A stretch of DNA of 64,000 nucleotides from Palaemon carinicauda (GCF_036898095.1 NC_090763.1:54901383-54965382); one strand, 5' to 3'; positions 38,985 to 51,929 are shown, counted from the stretch's first letter. The notes: a model not told the origin generated them from the sequence alone. A program made the numbers and translations.

Positions 38985-39753
38985 AGATGAATTATAGATA
39001 TTAACCAAAATGATGCAAAACGATAGAGAGATTTAACTTATTTAACAAAATGCTGCAAAAAATAGAGATTTTAACTGTTCACTAACGCTGCTTAGAAACT
39101 TATCAAATTATATATGGACGAAAATTATGAAGTTCTAATTGTTTGATCAACTAAGGATAATGGCGAGTCTCGGTCAACAATTAACTGTTTTCACGTTGTG
39201 ATTTTATAAGTCTTGGATGGCACATAATTGCTTCCATGCGCATTATGAATAAAAGAGAAATAGTTATGTTTTTCAACTGGAAACGTAGGGTGCTTTTTAG
39301 TATGATCAGAATCAAAAAAAGATTATTTTTACCTTCGCGGTTGACCGAGTCACCCCATTACCCCTCGGGAGATCGCGTGACTGTAGACCGTTGTTACTTA
39401 GCAGAAATCGTTACATATTTTCAAAACGACTATTAGATTATAGTGTCGAACTTTTTGGGGGGTCGTTAAAATTCCCAATTTATATTTACCTTGCGTAGAA
39501 GTGGATGACTGCGGTCTCCCATTTTAAAAAAAAATAGCGCGCCAAATTTTTGTTTTTGCCTCCTGTCAACAGAACCCATTAGAATTAACGCCAATCCATT
39601 TAAATAGAAATCTGGTCGTCAAACCATTTTTCTAGAGCCTGCAAAACATCTTTCTCTGGGTTTCTGGTTTAAATCAGGTCAGAAACTGTATCTGGAGAGA
39701 TTACATTTGGAGGGGGGTACCACTTGAGTATTGATGTTACCTTTCATTGCTTA
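38985..39753. other. 3' UTR and downstream sequence of the cyclophilin gene
   Basis: AT-rich, no further exon seen. The stretch 39475-39750 has the look of an old dispersed repeat but no second copy lies in the window. Confidence 0.5.
39248..39253 (+). promoter_or_regulatory. Candidate poly(A) signal AATAAA
   Basis: Canonical hexamer 264 bp after the cyclophilin stop codon, in AT-rich sequence. It is the nearest canonical hexamer that I noticed. No transcript evidence. Confidence 0.4.
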
Positions 39754-39794
39754 TCCTAACCTAATCTGACCTTACCTAACCTAACCTAACCTGC
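39754..39794. repeat. Short interstitial CCTAA tract
   Basis: Six to seven CCTAA-like units, some imperfect (cctaatctgacctta). This is the arthropod telomere repeat TTAGG read on the other strand. It is short and degenerate, so not a telomere. Confidence 0.7.
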
Positions 39795-40154
39795 CGGATC
39801 ACCTTTCACTACCACCGGGTATCCCCAAAGTGCGGTCGACTATTACATATTAATTTACATATTTAGTAACAAATAATAGAAAAAAAATCAGTTTTAAAAT
39901 AATCGAACAACTTCCCAGACTTCTTTCGAAACTTGAAAAAAAAATATGAATGTGATGGGATTTTTCTCTGAGTCTAGATTGAATAAAGCAATCTTTATGC
40001 ACAAGACATCCAGTTAACTAACTCCAATGAACTGTCTGGGATACGCCAGGACAGAACTTTAAGGATTCATACCAAATAAGTGAAAATAAATATACATATA
40101 TACACTATGACAAACATATATTTACGTATATTCATAATATATTTGTACGTATAT
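39795..40154. other. Intergenic sequence without recognised features
   Basis: No coding or repeat signal recognised on either strand. Confidence 0.5.
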
Positions 40155-40158
40155 TTGC

Positions 40159-40235
<77 letters not shown>

Positions 40236-40243
40236 TTTATATA

Positions 40244-40323
<80 letters not shown>
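40155..40323. repeat. (TA)n microsatellite
   Basis: About 80 TA units with short gcattta and tgta interruptions. Confidence 0.97.
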
Positions 40324-40326
<3 letters not shown>

Positions 40327-41552
40327 AGCGTATATATACAGTATATATACATCTATATATTGAATTTTGATCAATGGTCTTTATCCTTGACTAAGTCTCC
40401 TTCAAAAGGAATCCACTTAACATTAGTCATGACGGTTATCTCAAACTCACGAGGCGTCTACGTTTTAATATTTACCTATTTTCCCTTCCTCATAAATATC
40501 TAAATACTTGATGATTTTTCTTCTCTTATTTTTCTCATTCCAACTGACGTTCTCTCTTCGTTTTGTGCACCTTTTTGTATTCGTACTTTTCTTCTACTTT
40601 CATTCTATCTATCTCCTTAGTTCACTCTCACATCTTTATGTATATCCTGCGTTTCTTACAGAATGTTTCATTTCCTTAAGTTTTTTCTCTGGAAATTCAC
40701 AAATACTGCTACTCTTGGTTTTGCTTGCGCTCTTGTGAAATTTAATTCAAATTCTAATTCATTAATTTTTTTTTTTACAGATATTTACATATTTCTTTCA
40801 TTTATCAAATCAGAATTTTAGTAAAGATAACAGAATTATAATTTGAGATGGATACCTGTCATAATTTAAACCTATAAAAACCTGAGGAGTCTATAACAGA
40901 AGACCCATTATTTTTTTGTCTTTGGAGGGACGCCGATTGTAGTTTTTATATCTTTGAAAAGTATGACCCAGGAACAGGTATGAAATACGCCAATGTCACT
41001 TAATTAACAAGATCTAACTGCAAATCCTTCTTGCCAGCCGCCATCATTATTTAGATCAACGTTTAAATGGTAATTTTTATATCTATTTTCCCGAGAAAAA
41101 AAAATGATAGGTAGCCATATTTGTGACACATAACGTGAGTTAACTGTTTTAATCCCTCCACTAACAACTTTCATTTTGGGGGGACTCTGGATCACATTCA
41201 TGGGATTAAGAATTGACGATTTAAGAGGTCGCAAGTGTGTATAAAAACACGTTTCCAGAACCAAGTATTATACATTCGTTCAAACTAAATTTCCTTGCTA
41301 CGTGTGAAAAGGCAATCAGATAAATCAATATGTACGAGTGCAGTTGGAAATTCTGCTCAATTTACAACAGAAGTTTGCTCAAATCTTGGCTGTCATGAAA
41401 CAGGGTCATGTTTTCTTGCTTTTCTGTCAGAACTCGCACGTCAGCCCATTGAGTCATGTTCCAATATCATCGCTTCCAGACCCGAATTGATGTCAAAAGC
41501 ATCCGTGATTTCTGATGAATAAACAAAGGCAGAGCTTCTCACTGCAGTCCCA
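40324..41552. other. Intergenic AT-rich sequence
   Basis: No convincing gene. A TATAAAAA word at 41240 precedes an ORF that opens with TTG, not ATG, so no promoter is called. Confidence 0.5.
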
Positions 41553-41706
41553 CACGCGTTGAGCTTGAGAATATGGCTCTTGCTACGCAGTCAGTGATTG
41601 GTTCGATTAGAGGATTTCTAGACTAATCAGTGATTGGTTCGATTAGAGGATTTCTAGACCAATCAGTGTCGGCCCTCAACTCGAGAGGCTTATTCTCGAG
41701 CACGTC
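41553..41706. repeat. Small inverted-repeat element with tandem CCAAT-like motifs
   Basis: Left arm near 41561 (gagcttgagaatatggctct) and right arm near 41700 (reverse complement gtgctcgagaataagcctct) match at 16 of 20 positions. Between them a 36-bp unit beginning tcagtgattgg occurs at 41591 and 41627, with a partial third copy at 41663. The units contain inverted CCAAT boxes (attgg) and a forward ccaatcag follows. It looks like a MITE-sized element, family unknown. Confidence 0.5.
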
Positions 41707-42202
41707 TCCAACGAACATGCTATTAATCCTACCGCTGCTACACATTCCTAGAGCTCTTTTAAGATGAGCAGAGTAGCTGCCGTAGAGCTAAAGTTGTTAT
41801 CTTATGCAAACTTGTAGTTATTAATATATATATGTTGTAAATATTGTTTGTCAAGGCACGAATCATAACATTAAATAAAAGTAAAAGATATTATGAGTTT
41901 TAGAGTGTTTGTAGAAAGAGAGAAAGGAAACTAATATTTGATTCTTTCATTGATCCCTCTCTCACTCTCTTTCTTCCCATAATGTGTTTGTGCGTGTAGA
42001 CAGGATAATATTAAATATTTAAAAATTATGAAAAGGTGGTTGAGTCAGCCTTCTTTCTCTTCGTCTCTTCTTAGAAGCCAAATTTGATGTCACACTTTTT
42101 TGAGTAAAGAATCACCCTCATTGGGCTGTGTTTTATTCAACCCTAAACTGAATGGAGACGAAATTTAAGTAAAATTTAGAACAGGAAATAAACTCAGAGT
42201 TA

Positions 42203-42205
<3 letters not shown>
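41707..42205. other. Intergenic AT-rich sequence
   Basis: Nothing recognised. AATAAA near 41873 is not linked to a gene. Confidence 0.5.

Positions 42206-42284
<79 letters not shown>
42206..42284. repeat. (TA)n microsatellite
   Basis: About 39 uninterrupted TA units. Confidence 0.97.
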
Positions 42285-42288
<4 letters not shown>

Positions 42289-44656
42289 AATTTACTCCGC
42301 ATTACTCACTACATGTTATAAGAAAAGAAAATTTCATTTACGTCAGTGGTCACTTGGATGCGTTCGTTTTTACAAATATGCAGAATAAGAATATCAAACC
42401 AGAAAAGATATTACACATTAGGAAAACCATGAAGATCTAAAAGAAATAATCTCATTTGACAGAAGTTATATTACAATAAATTGTTGGTAAAATACAAATT
42501 AGACTTGTAAGAGTTCTAACTTCTAGTAAAATCAGCAGTCATACATGAACCATAAGAGGAAAAACATCCGCAGCAACAAATTCCATATCACTTCAGCAAG
42601 CAACAACGGCAAGGATATCTGTGAAAACAATACAAAAGTAATATTACAGCTAGTGCTTATTGTATTATAAATAAAAGGAACTTTACACCAAGATTCAGAG
42701 GAAAAATGCACAGCTAATAGGTTGGGAATTACTACATTGTTTTGTAAAATTTAGGATAGGCTTACATAAAGGTAGTGTTTGGTGGTAGGCTATAACCCCG
42801 CAATTTTCAAAACATAGCTAGTGTATCATAGAAAGAGTCACACAAGATAAATTGCGATTTTTTCTTAGTAAGTGACCACCTTTTGCAGCTGCTCAAGACA
42901 TATCCTAGGTGAGGTTAGGTTGGTTAGATTGTATGCATTTCATCTGTAAAACTATCCATGTTATGAAACTATCTTCATGTCTTTGCTATTGTAATTTTAA
43001 TGCAATAATTAAATGAGTTGATATACTTGTCATATTAAATCGAAGGTTTCAAGTCTGTATCATGTTTATGAAACTGAAAATTATTTGCTAGGTTGTAAAA
43101 CATAACTAAAGAATTTTAAATTTGAGGTAAGCCTAGTGATGACTTGAATAGCTACAGTATAAACACTTATTTAGTTTAAGACACGATTCTTTGTCTAAAG
43201 AGATTCTGCCTAATGTATCTGCCCAGAAAATTTATTTAATGCAATATTGTCAAAATCATAAGACCAGTGTTAAAAAGTTGGGTGAATTCAGTATTACTGA
43301 GACTAGTTTACATTCAAATACAAGTAATCAAAATTAGCATCATTAATGAGAGTAGGCTTATTTCTAATGTGCAGAGCATGGGTATCAACAATACAAGATT
43401 AGGTTAGCACTTTAGAATTTAAAGAAATTACATAGAAGAAAGCTCTCATAATGTGATACATGTTAACTACTGTAATGAAATTGAGAAAATCCACCTCGGT
43501 CTTTATGAAGGATGTTGCCATTATTACCAACTGTGATGAATATACAGTAGGAGAAAGGATAAAATTAATAAACTATACTGATCTAAAGAAAGTTGCCAAA
43601 TTACATTGAGTTTTATATCAGGATGAGTGTAAGTTTTTCCCTGCTAAATCAAAGATTGAAGATTGAATGGTCGTATTGGCCTACTTCTAGAATGCTTTAC
43701 ACTCGGAAAAAAAAATCTGTAAGCAGAGTGTATGGAATGGAAGTTTGTCTATGGTACTTTGTGATCTGTGCAAATGGCAGAGCACCAACCAGTGTAGCAT
43801 ATGAAGGGTCAAGGGTTTGGTAGAGGATATTTATAGTGGTCCAGTGGAATTGAAATGTGACACATTATCCTCAGATAATCTACTATTGTGTGACAACTTG
43901 GTTTTCTAAAGGTAGACTAACATAACGTCAGCCGAATGGGAAGTTTATCCCATATCATTGTGACAAATATCATAGAAGAAACCCATAATATCTTATAAAG
44001 GATAGATGTGACCATTTTTTAAACTGATAAGTTTGTTTTAAGAATCAATTATTTTCCATTTAATCTTTGGATATCCTATAACTTGCCAAGAAATAGATAT
44101 ATTTTTAATGAGGAGTAAGAGGTACCAATAAGTGGAGAAGGTTTCTTAGGAAATCACTAGCCTACTACATTTACTAATGTAACCATTTGTTCCTACATGA
44201 ATACAAAACTTAATGAAGGGGTGGTAGTTACTTGGAGGGGTGGTGAACGGCTACTGTGCTGCCACTTTTCTCTGAGCAGCCAGAAAGTACAGGCATAGCG
44301 TACTTCTGGTGGCTTCCTCTGGCTGTTCTAACTTTTTTCTTTTAGATAAATGTGTAAGCAGATCATCATGTTCAAGGGATATTTAGAAGGAAAGATGGGT
44401 TTGCAGTTGTTTTCCGATAACTTTAGCTATGTGACAGTTTTCAATGCAAACCTGATGTCCACATTCTTATTCGTGTTAGACAGCATTCTTGTTTGCTGTT
44501 TATTTCCTCTGTTGTGTGGCCGTGAGACAGCAATGACAATATATTCCCAAGAAGATTGGTAATCCTTAGACATCGATGTATACCATTAGAGGAAGGTTTT
44601 GCTGCTGCCAAGTGTGAAGGGTCTTGCCTTCAGTGGATTACGGAATTCACACACAG
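42285..44656. other. Intergenic AT-rich sequence
   Basis: No gene or element recognised, only short chance ORFs. A hairpin CCAGAAAGTAC...GTACTTCTGG at 44280-44309 (10-bp stem, one bulged A) lies near the start of the retroelement nest. Confidence 0.5.
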
Positions 44657-44877
44657 AATTCACGAGTACAGAGAATCCATGTGCATAGGAAATCCATGTG
44701 CACAGGGAATCCACATGTACCAGGAATCCATGCCCATCAGGAATCCACATGTACCTAGAATCCCTGCACACAGGGAATCCACGAGCATTAAGAATTCACA
44801 CGCCTCGGGAGTCCAAGAGCATCAGAAATCCATGTTCACCAGGAGTTCACGTACATAGGGAATCTAAGCATCTGGGA
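44657..44877. repeat. 17-bp tandem repeat, 13 copies
   Basis: Degenerate units of aatccacatgtaccagg. Because 17 is not a multiple of 3, an open frame repeats every three units (17 codons), which explains the ORFs across it. Confidence 0.9.
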
Positions 44878-44884
44878 CATACAC

Positions 44885-45860
44885 GGCTTCTCGGGGCAGG
44901 GAAACTTCGGTTTCCCATTGTGTTGATCCCTAAGGGTCTTCGCAACCTTGGTTACGCTGAGCCCTCGGGCTTTCTTGGTAGGGAAACTTCGGTTTTCCAT
45001 TGCGTTGAACCTTTGGGGTCTCTCAACCTTCGATATGCAGAGCCCTTGGGTTTTCATACCTCTCGTCACGTTGAGCCCTCGGGCTCTCGTGGCTAGGAAA
45101 TCTCGGTTTCCCGTTGCGCTGACCCTTCGGGGTCTTGCAACCCGGGTTGCTCAGCGTTCGGGGCGCTACGCTTAACCTTCGGGTTCCCGTATCTGGGAGC
45201 TCACTCCTTCTTGTTGCGCGAATCCTTCCAGTTCGCACGGTCGCGCTGAGCCTGTCAGCTCTCAAGACCCTCGTTATGTCGAGTTTCACTCTCATAACAG
45301 AGTTTTCTGAATCCTCGGGCTCTCGTGACCGCGGTTATGCTGAGTTGGTTGACTCGCATAACAGAGAATCTTCGGATTCTCGTTGCGTGAACCATGTTTA
45401 GGGTTCACACGACACATTGCCTGAAGGATGCCTTTTCCCTCTAGGTAATGATGACGGTGTTCCTTCGGGTTCCCATCATCCATGGTCGCGTGACGAGATA
45501 CGCTGCCCAAGGGTTTCCTTCTCCCTACAGGTAACAATGACATAGTTTCTTTGGTTGTTTCTCTTGCTTCTCGTTGCGTGAACCCACACAATTCCTGAGG
45601 ATTTCCTTCAGGAATCGATGACAGAGTTCCTGATGCTTTTCATCACGACGAGCCCTTAGGGTCGTGTGAAATAGATTCACGATCCCTTAGGGTTGCGAGA
45701 AATGGATTCACGATCCCATAGGGTCGCGCATAATGGATTCACGATCCCCTAGGTTCACTCGAAATGGATTCAAATCTCTTGGGGTTGCACGATATGAATT
45801 CAGAACCCTTAGGATCTCGTTGCGCCGGACCTCTCGGTTCCTGTGATTCAGAGTTTCCCT
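44885..45860 (+). repeat. Hairpin-rich degenerate repeat region with TTCG-capped stems
   Basis: Short stem-loops follow one another. Perfect ones include GGGAAAC-TTCG-GTTTCCC (44899-44916), GACCC-TTCG-GGGTC (45121-45134), AACC-TTCG-GGTT (45174-45185), GAGAATC-TTCG-GATTCTC (45364-45381) and GAGCC-CTCG-GGCTC (45073-45086). Larger dyads are GTTATGC...GCATAAC, GTGAACC...GGTTCAC, ATTCCTGA...TCAGGAAT (45591-45615) and CACGAC...GTCGTG. One + frame reads degenerate peptides such as AEPLGF and VEPSGSRG, so it may be an old gag-like coding repeat. Confidence 0.75.
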
Positions 45861-48454
45861 GGAAGCTCTATGATCAACCCACCTCCCTACGGAATTTGTC
45901 TTCCAGCGTAGCGTGACTTGTTACGTCACTCTACGCTATCAGCTGATTTCTATGTGACAGCTAGGCTGGTCTTGCCAGAACTGATCTCTTCATTTTCGAA
46001 CGAACCACTGTCATCTTCCCTCAACCCTTCTACTTCTAGTGGTTGGGTTAGCAGGTGGCTCATGATCATCTCTCGTCATCGAGAAACCCTCAACTGCCGG
46101 GACGGAAGCTAGCAGGAAAATTTTTTACATTCTAGTTCATTTCCCCTGGCAGGTCTAGCCTGCATTAGATGGTAGATTTTCTTGCTAGCGAGAAAGCGTT
46201 CGATGGCAACCCCATACGGGAAAGTGGTCGATGGCAATCTAATGTATGGTCTTGTTGAAGCAAATCCCTACATACGAGACTTCACCCTTTTCGGGAGACT
46301 CTCGTTCCTGAGAAGCGTTACATAACTTCAACTGGTGTTATTAAGACTTCATAAAGGTCGTAAGAACTCATCCCTGGAGCATGCGCTTTCTCCAAGACAA
46401 AGCCTTGAGGTTATTGTCATAAACTTGGGTTCTACCGTTTGATTGAGTCAGCCACATCCCGTCATTGTACCTTGGGTATAATGACTTATCGTTTTACAAT
46501 ATAGGCTTCTGAGACTTCAATTTACTCTTACAGTGTTATTGTCTCAAGCATTTAGTCCTAGAGGAGCAGTGTTAACTTATGTTTCCGAACAATAGTAACA
46601 GCGTGGGCATCTTTTCATTACGTTTACGAACATTACAATCTCCGCCCACAGGGAACCAGACAACCTTGTCTGTGTATGAACATTGGACAGCCTCTCCCAC
46701 AAAGAGGAGAGGCAAACCAAAGAAGGAATGATTGTTGCCATAACTGTATATTTTGTTTGAGGGCATATGCTCTCTAATTCAAAAAAATATTACTGCTAGT
46801 TGACGATCAAAAATTCCTTGGGCAATAATGCTGCGATACGTCGTACATACATTATTCCTGCAACCAGATTTGCTGCAAACATTTTCCCGGAGGAAGAGAT
46901 TACGCATGAGCTAACACAGATGGACAAGTACATATGCGTGCAAGCGATCTTTCTGCTAATAAGGGCTATAATACATCTTACAATTAGAACTCTGTTCTAA
47001 TAAGTTGTATAGCTATATCCCTTACTGAAACCAGGTTATTCAGTACATTTCTCGTCTACTTTCCTATAATCAGACATACACCATTTACCTTCTGCCTTCT
47101 TATAGGCACTTCCTTCCTTTCTTTCCGATCGGAAGTCTTAGTCTCTTACAAAGACTTTAACCGGAAACTTCTCATAAGTGAATCTGTTTCCTAGTGGGGA
47201 ACATTCAGTTCTTATGCCAGTTCACCAATCGGAGACGGAGAAATGCGAACGTTTTTCGTCCTAAGAAGGAGGAATCTCGGTTACGAACGTTCTCAACGTT
47301 CTCCAACTGAGTTCTCGATACGACTTTAAGTCAGGCTACGACTGTATGCTTGTCTTGCTCATATTTCTATGTTACTACTCCGTAGATAGACTTATGCATA
47401 TTACCCGTCCATCAATAAATTGAAGGTACGTCTCAATCTCTTCCTTTGGGAATGGTTGGATGTGTTCAGCAGTTAACGACCGGTCTCTTGCTCGGAAGGC
47501 AATCTCTATGGAGAATCCCTTTTATAACATAAGCTGTGCTGGATAGCTGGTTTACCATTTTGTATCATTCTTACTCGGCCAACCCCCACTAGATTGGTGG
47601 CAGTTGGAGGGAGGACAGGATCTCCCCCTTCATTGCAGAAACGTGCAAACAGTTGCACGTCTTGACATCATCTTGAGATGTTTTTCTTGTTATGCAATCT
47701 CACCCCTCTGGACGAACAGCAGATGGTGGGTGGCGGACGAGAACCTCCGCAAAGAAGCCAATCTTCTTGTCTCCCCTCTGTAACTGATGCTCTCTTCGGA
47801 TGCATCAAAAGAAGGGTGAGGTATATGCCGCACCATTCCATCTTCGTCCATTGGTCCGAATCAGAAAGGTACCAGCATATATCTCTCTTATATGAACCAT
47901 CTAGCAGTAGAAATACTCAGATGTACAAAGGACAGCTAGGTGACCCCATCCGCTTGCGTCATTCCTGGTAACATGAATGTGCTTGCAGATAATCTGAGCA
48001 GGACCACTCAGATAGTGGGCTCATAGTGTCTTTGAATAATCTCATAGGCAACAAAGTCTTAAATTTGTGAGGTTCCCCGACTGTGGTCCTGCTCACAATG
48101 GACCTGAATTTCAGGCTCCCGCTTGATCGTTCCCGAATCCTAGAACACCAGGCTCCCGAGCAAGATGTATTCCAAGAACAGTGGGACAGCTTAGAGGTGT
48201 ATGCTTTTTTCCCCTGTTCGGTCTGGTGAGGAAGTCCTCAGCCAAGTCAGGATAAGCAAGAACTTATCAATGACTCCAATAGCTTCGCTATGGCATCATG
48301 CAGAAATGTTCCAGGACCTTCTGCAGCTTCCGAGGGAACTTCCTCCATGCACGATCTTCTAAACAGCCACATGCCAACACTTTCCAAAGCTGTAGCTTCG
48401 CTTCGACTTCACGCCCGGAAACGGTCCCACACCTCCTCTCTCTGAGAGGCCTTT

Positions 48455-49330
48455 CGCATTGAGTTGCGGAAAAGATGTCTAGACACCTCAAATGCTTTTC
48501 AGAGTCAGTCTTCCAGGGGAAGTGTTCAGTCCTTTGTGACTGATGTCATGGAAAGGGGATCTCTCCCCTCGATGCCTTTACTCATACAAAGTTTGAGATA
48601 ACTTGTCCCTGTTAGATCTCAACCTCCTCCTAGGAATGCGGTTTGGGTCCTTCAGTCCCTGAAGGCCCCTCTCTATGAATCTTCATGCCAGGCAACAGAT
48701 CGCTTCCATACATTGAAGACGGCTTTTCTACTCACTTTATTTGTTGTATGATCCATCTTCTAACATCTCCAACTCTAGGAGATGGGGAGAAGTAATTCTC
48801 AGCGGCATCCATGAGTTGATTGCCAAGACTCAAAATCTGAATGTGCTGTACCCTAGGTGTGGCCCATTCCGGATAGGGTCTCATCGTTCGGTAACTGAAG
48901 ACCCAATTCAACTGGGGTTTTGCCCAGTGAGGAGTCTGTGACGTTAGCTTAATAGAATGACAGCAGCTCTCCCCCAATTGTCAGCACTATTGACTAGCAC
49001 GGGGAAGGTCAAGAGGTCTCAAGAATTTCCTTTCCCTCCTGGATCTGAAGGTTATTGAGTTTGCTCTCAATCCAGACCTTCCTCCATCCTAGGACCCAGA
49101 GCTTATGATGTCAGTCTCGTAGTTACGTCCCTGGCGTTCAAGAAACTATTCTGTGGCTCATGTACTGTAAGCAGGCATGTGGAAGCGTCAATCGACCTTC
49201 ATTGCCCACTACCTGCAAAGACGTAACGCCCAGGAACATGGAGACCTTTTCTGTTGGTCCTGCGGTGGTCACACAACAAATGGTCTAAACACCTCAAGTC
49301 CCTTGATGGACAAGTAGTAAAGAGTTGAGG
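48455..49330 (+). pseudogene. Tyrosine recombinase remnant of relic A
   Basis: 48455-48590 aligns with relic B at 53160-53310, the segment that in B reads SYASVYQAKGTVFCSWCRGR. The block 49170-49310 aligns with B at 53768-53910. Multiple stops and frameshifts. Confidence 0.6.
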
Positions 49331-49799
49331 GCTAAGGTTACCTGGGTTAATCTGGGGTGAATGAGTAAGAGTGACTGGCTGCTCTCTTCCTTTCACGTTC
49401 TCCCCTCTAGGGGAAACAGCTCCGCAAGCCTCAGCATAGCTGATCTCACCTCGTTGCAGGTAAGACTCATTTCCCTTGTGCCCCCTAAGTCTAGAATAAT
49501 ACTTTGTTATGTCCCCAATACCTTATTGTGGGAGGGTATTGGTAAGTCTTAAGAACTCTAGGTTTTGTACTCGAGTTTCTGTTAAAGACAAGCCACACGG
49601 TTAGTTTCACTCACACACAAGCTTCTGCAGGCCACTATCAGTGCATTACCTCATATAGGCACTTGCTTTTAGCAAGGGTAGGGTTCCTTCTACTATCAAC
49701 CACAGATTGAAATGGAGAGAACCCCGGGTCATGACCAGGGCCAATTGGTGAGGACTTCCTCCCTCCTAAAAGTTAAGTCACCCCTGTAAATAGCGGAGG

Positions 49800-50065
49800 T
49801 TTTGTATTTGAGCCGAAACAAATAATAAATCTGGAAGTAATTTGTATTTTTCGTAGCATACAAACCTGAAGCTATTTATACAAATTGGCCCGCCACTGTG
49901 TCCCCCGAGAAATCTTGCCATAAAGCAAAGTAGTTACTCAGTTGAGAGGTGAGAGAGAGCGGGGTTACCAGTCTACCCTACCCCCACCTGCTAACTAGCG
50001 GATGGGGTAGTTATCCCTCACCAAAAATTATCATGGCTCATCTTTCATAATTACTTCCAAATTTG
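49800..50065 (+). repeat. A/B junction: terminal region of the older DIRS-like family
   Basis: Contains 'gaagtaatttgtatttttcg' and 'gctatttatacaaattggcc', and ends with ataattacttccaaat. That last word inversely matches the ggaagtaatt near 49835. The same sequence, interrupted by element D, forms the B/C junction (54390-54430 joined to 61282-61510). Confidence 0.7.
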
Positions 50066-50205
50066 TTATTTTTTGTGTTTCCGCAATGCTAGCAACGTCA
50101 TACTTCTTTGTTCAGCTAAGTCAGCCAACGGAAGGAGGGCAAAGTCGAATGTTCCTGTTCCTGGGGAAGTTGCTGTTCCTGCTCAGTCTTCGTTTGCCAG
50201 CTCGT

Positions 50206-50415
50206 GATGGTCACTCAACAGATTGTGATCATCACTCACCAGATCGTGATCATCACTTGCCAGCTAGTGATCGTCCCTCACCAGTTCGCCATCGTCCCTC
50301 GCCAGATCGTGATCGTCACTTGTCAGCTTTTGATCACCATTCACCAGCTCGTGATTGTCACTCGCCAGTTCATGCTCGCAGTTCACCAGCTTAGGATCGT
50401 CACTCGTCAGCTCTC
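50206..50415 (+). repeat. 21-bp gag-like tandem repeat of relic B, about 10 copies
   Basis: Units such as gatcgtgatc/cactcgccag recur every 21 bp and encode a degenerate heptad close to S-P-x-R-D-R-H in an open frame (50086-50394). This is the positional counterpart of the 21-bp repeat in element D. Confidence 0.85.
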
Positions 50416-51929
50416 TTCCAGGTTGTTGGTGACCCAGCAACCACTTCCAGCACCTGACATTTCCTCAACCCATGATCGCCCGCACTTCAGAACCTACAAC
50501 GAAGCAACCTTGACTATCTCGTTTCCTGTATCGGCTCGGTTCCAATCTTCTGTCTCTGCAGGCAGCTCCTCATATTCCTTGGTAGTTTTCACCGTTCATT
50601 CTCACACTACCCAGCTCGCTACTTTTCCTTCCGAGATAACCTAACCCAGCACTGTCCATCGATGGTCGGGGTAAAGCACAAGTGTCAACCTTGTGGCTTA
50701 CTACCTCACTTGCATCTTGGATCTTGTTGTTTCACACAAGTACAGTGGTTTTAGTTCCCGATGATTTCATCTTCGTCTTTAAGCTTCGAAGACAACCCAT
50801 ACACAATTGGCAGTCTTCTTCATTGACTCTCCAGACCTTGTCAGCGTTCAAGAACGTTTGTCCCTCATGAACATTTTCTTCACACCATGACGACTACTAA
50901 ATTTAGTATTACTTCTACTATTATTGAGCTGACGTACCATGTGCCTCAGTGACGAATTCACCTCTTATGCTCACTACCCCTTCCCTTGCATCACTTATGG
51001 TATATGGTTACCTGGCAAGCCTACATCTTCATTGATAAGACCTCCATTAGTTGCGCATGCGCTCTCACCTAAACGCTGCCTACAGGAGTCTTTTGACCAC
51101 TCGTCTCTGCCGCCTTTCTCCTGTGATTCGAAACGAATCTAGTGAACATAATCCTTTAGGGCTATTTGTTTCTCTTCTCTCTACACATTCGAGAACTTGC
51201 TGGATCTCTATCATGGTTTTTGGACTGATTCCTTGGATCTTCTCTCCATGGGTTATTTCCTTCTTTCATTCCCTTTGTTATAGGGGATTGAACTTATCTC
51301 CTACTCACACTATGGCTATAGCAACTTAATGCGAGAATTCCTCTCCTCTTGCTCTCTGTCTTCGTTGGCCTATGCTCCCTTGGAACTAGTATAAGCAACT
51401 TCTGCTCTCCTTCCACTGGATCCTTCTCTGGAGAGGCTTATATAACCAACCCATAGCTTTACCTCGGTCTTGTTCATGAACCCTCTGACAATGACACAGC
51501 CTAATTTCGCCCATCGGCTGATGTTCTTCTCTAGGGATAACTCCTTTCTTGTCCTCGAGTTAGTTTTGCCCCATAGTGGTAATCCATTCCTACGAGTTCG
51601 GAGTACTCATGTCTTTTCGACAAGCACAGAGAATTGGCAGCTCATATACAAGAGCATGCCCATCTATTCATCCAGCCTACTGTTAAAGTTGGAGGATGGC
51701 TCTCTCTTTAATCTACATAATTCCAAACATCAGATTGGACTCCCGGAATCAGGTTTTACGTCCTTTTGGCTGAACGACGCTTTTCATCAAGGTATCTCCA
51801 AGCTTCTGTGGTCAAATCTTTCTTATAGAAGTCTCCAGTTTTCGTCCTCTCCTCCTGGAACAAGTTAGATTAACTCTGTTTGGTAAGGAGAAGGCATATG
51901 GTCAAACAAGCAGTTAGTCCATGGGACTT

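Larger units (their letters stand above)
44657..49850 (+). mobile_element. DIRS-like retroelement relic A
   Basis: A degenerate element in broken frames. In order it shows a 17-bp tandem repeat and a hairpin-rich gag-like region (44657-45860). A reverse-transcriptase connection remnant follows near 47450 (LPLGMVGCVQQLTTGLLLGR). An RNase H-like stretch lies near 47790 (VTDALFGCIKRR), with PGNMNVLADNLSRTTQ at about 47970. A tyrosine-recombinase N-terminal part is at 48455-48590. The 3' tail (49170-49850) aligns with relic B at 53760-54430. The order gag, RT, RNase H, YR is that of DIRS elements. The left boundary is not identified. Confidence 0.65.

Noticed and set aside
39754..39794. True telomere
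   Set aside because: Only a few degenerate units, embedded in intergenic sequence on both sides.
41240..41522. TATA box plus small gene
   Set aside because: The ORF has no ATG near its start, no similarity that I recognise, and no splice or poly(A) context that supports it.
44556..45591. Overlapping ORFs on both strands in the 17-bp and hairpin repeat regions
   Set aside because: Repeat-driven open frames inside a decayed retroelement, with no consistent start or domain.
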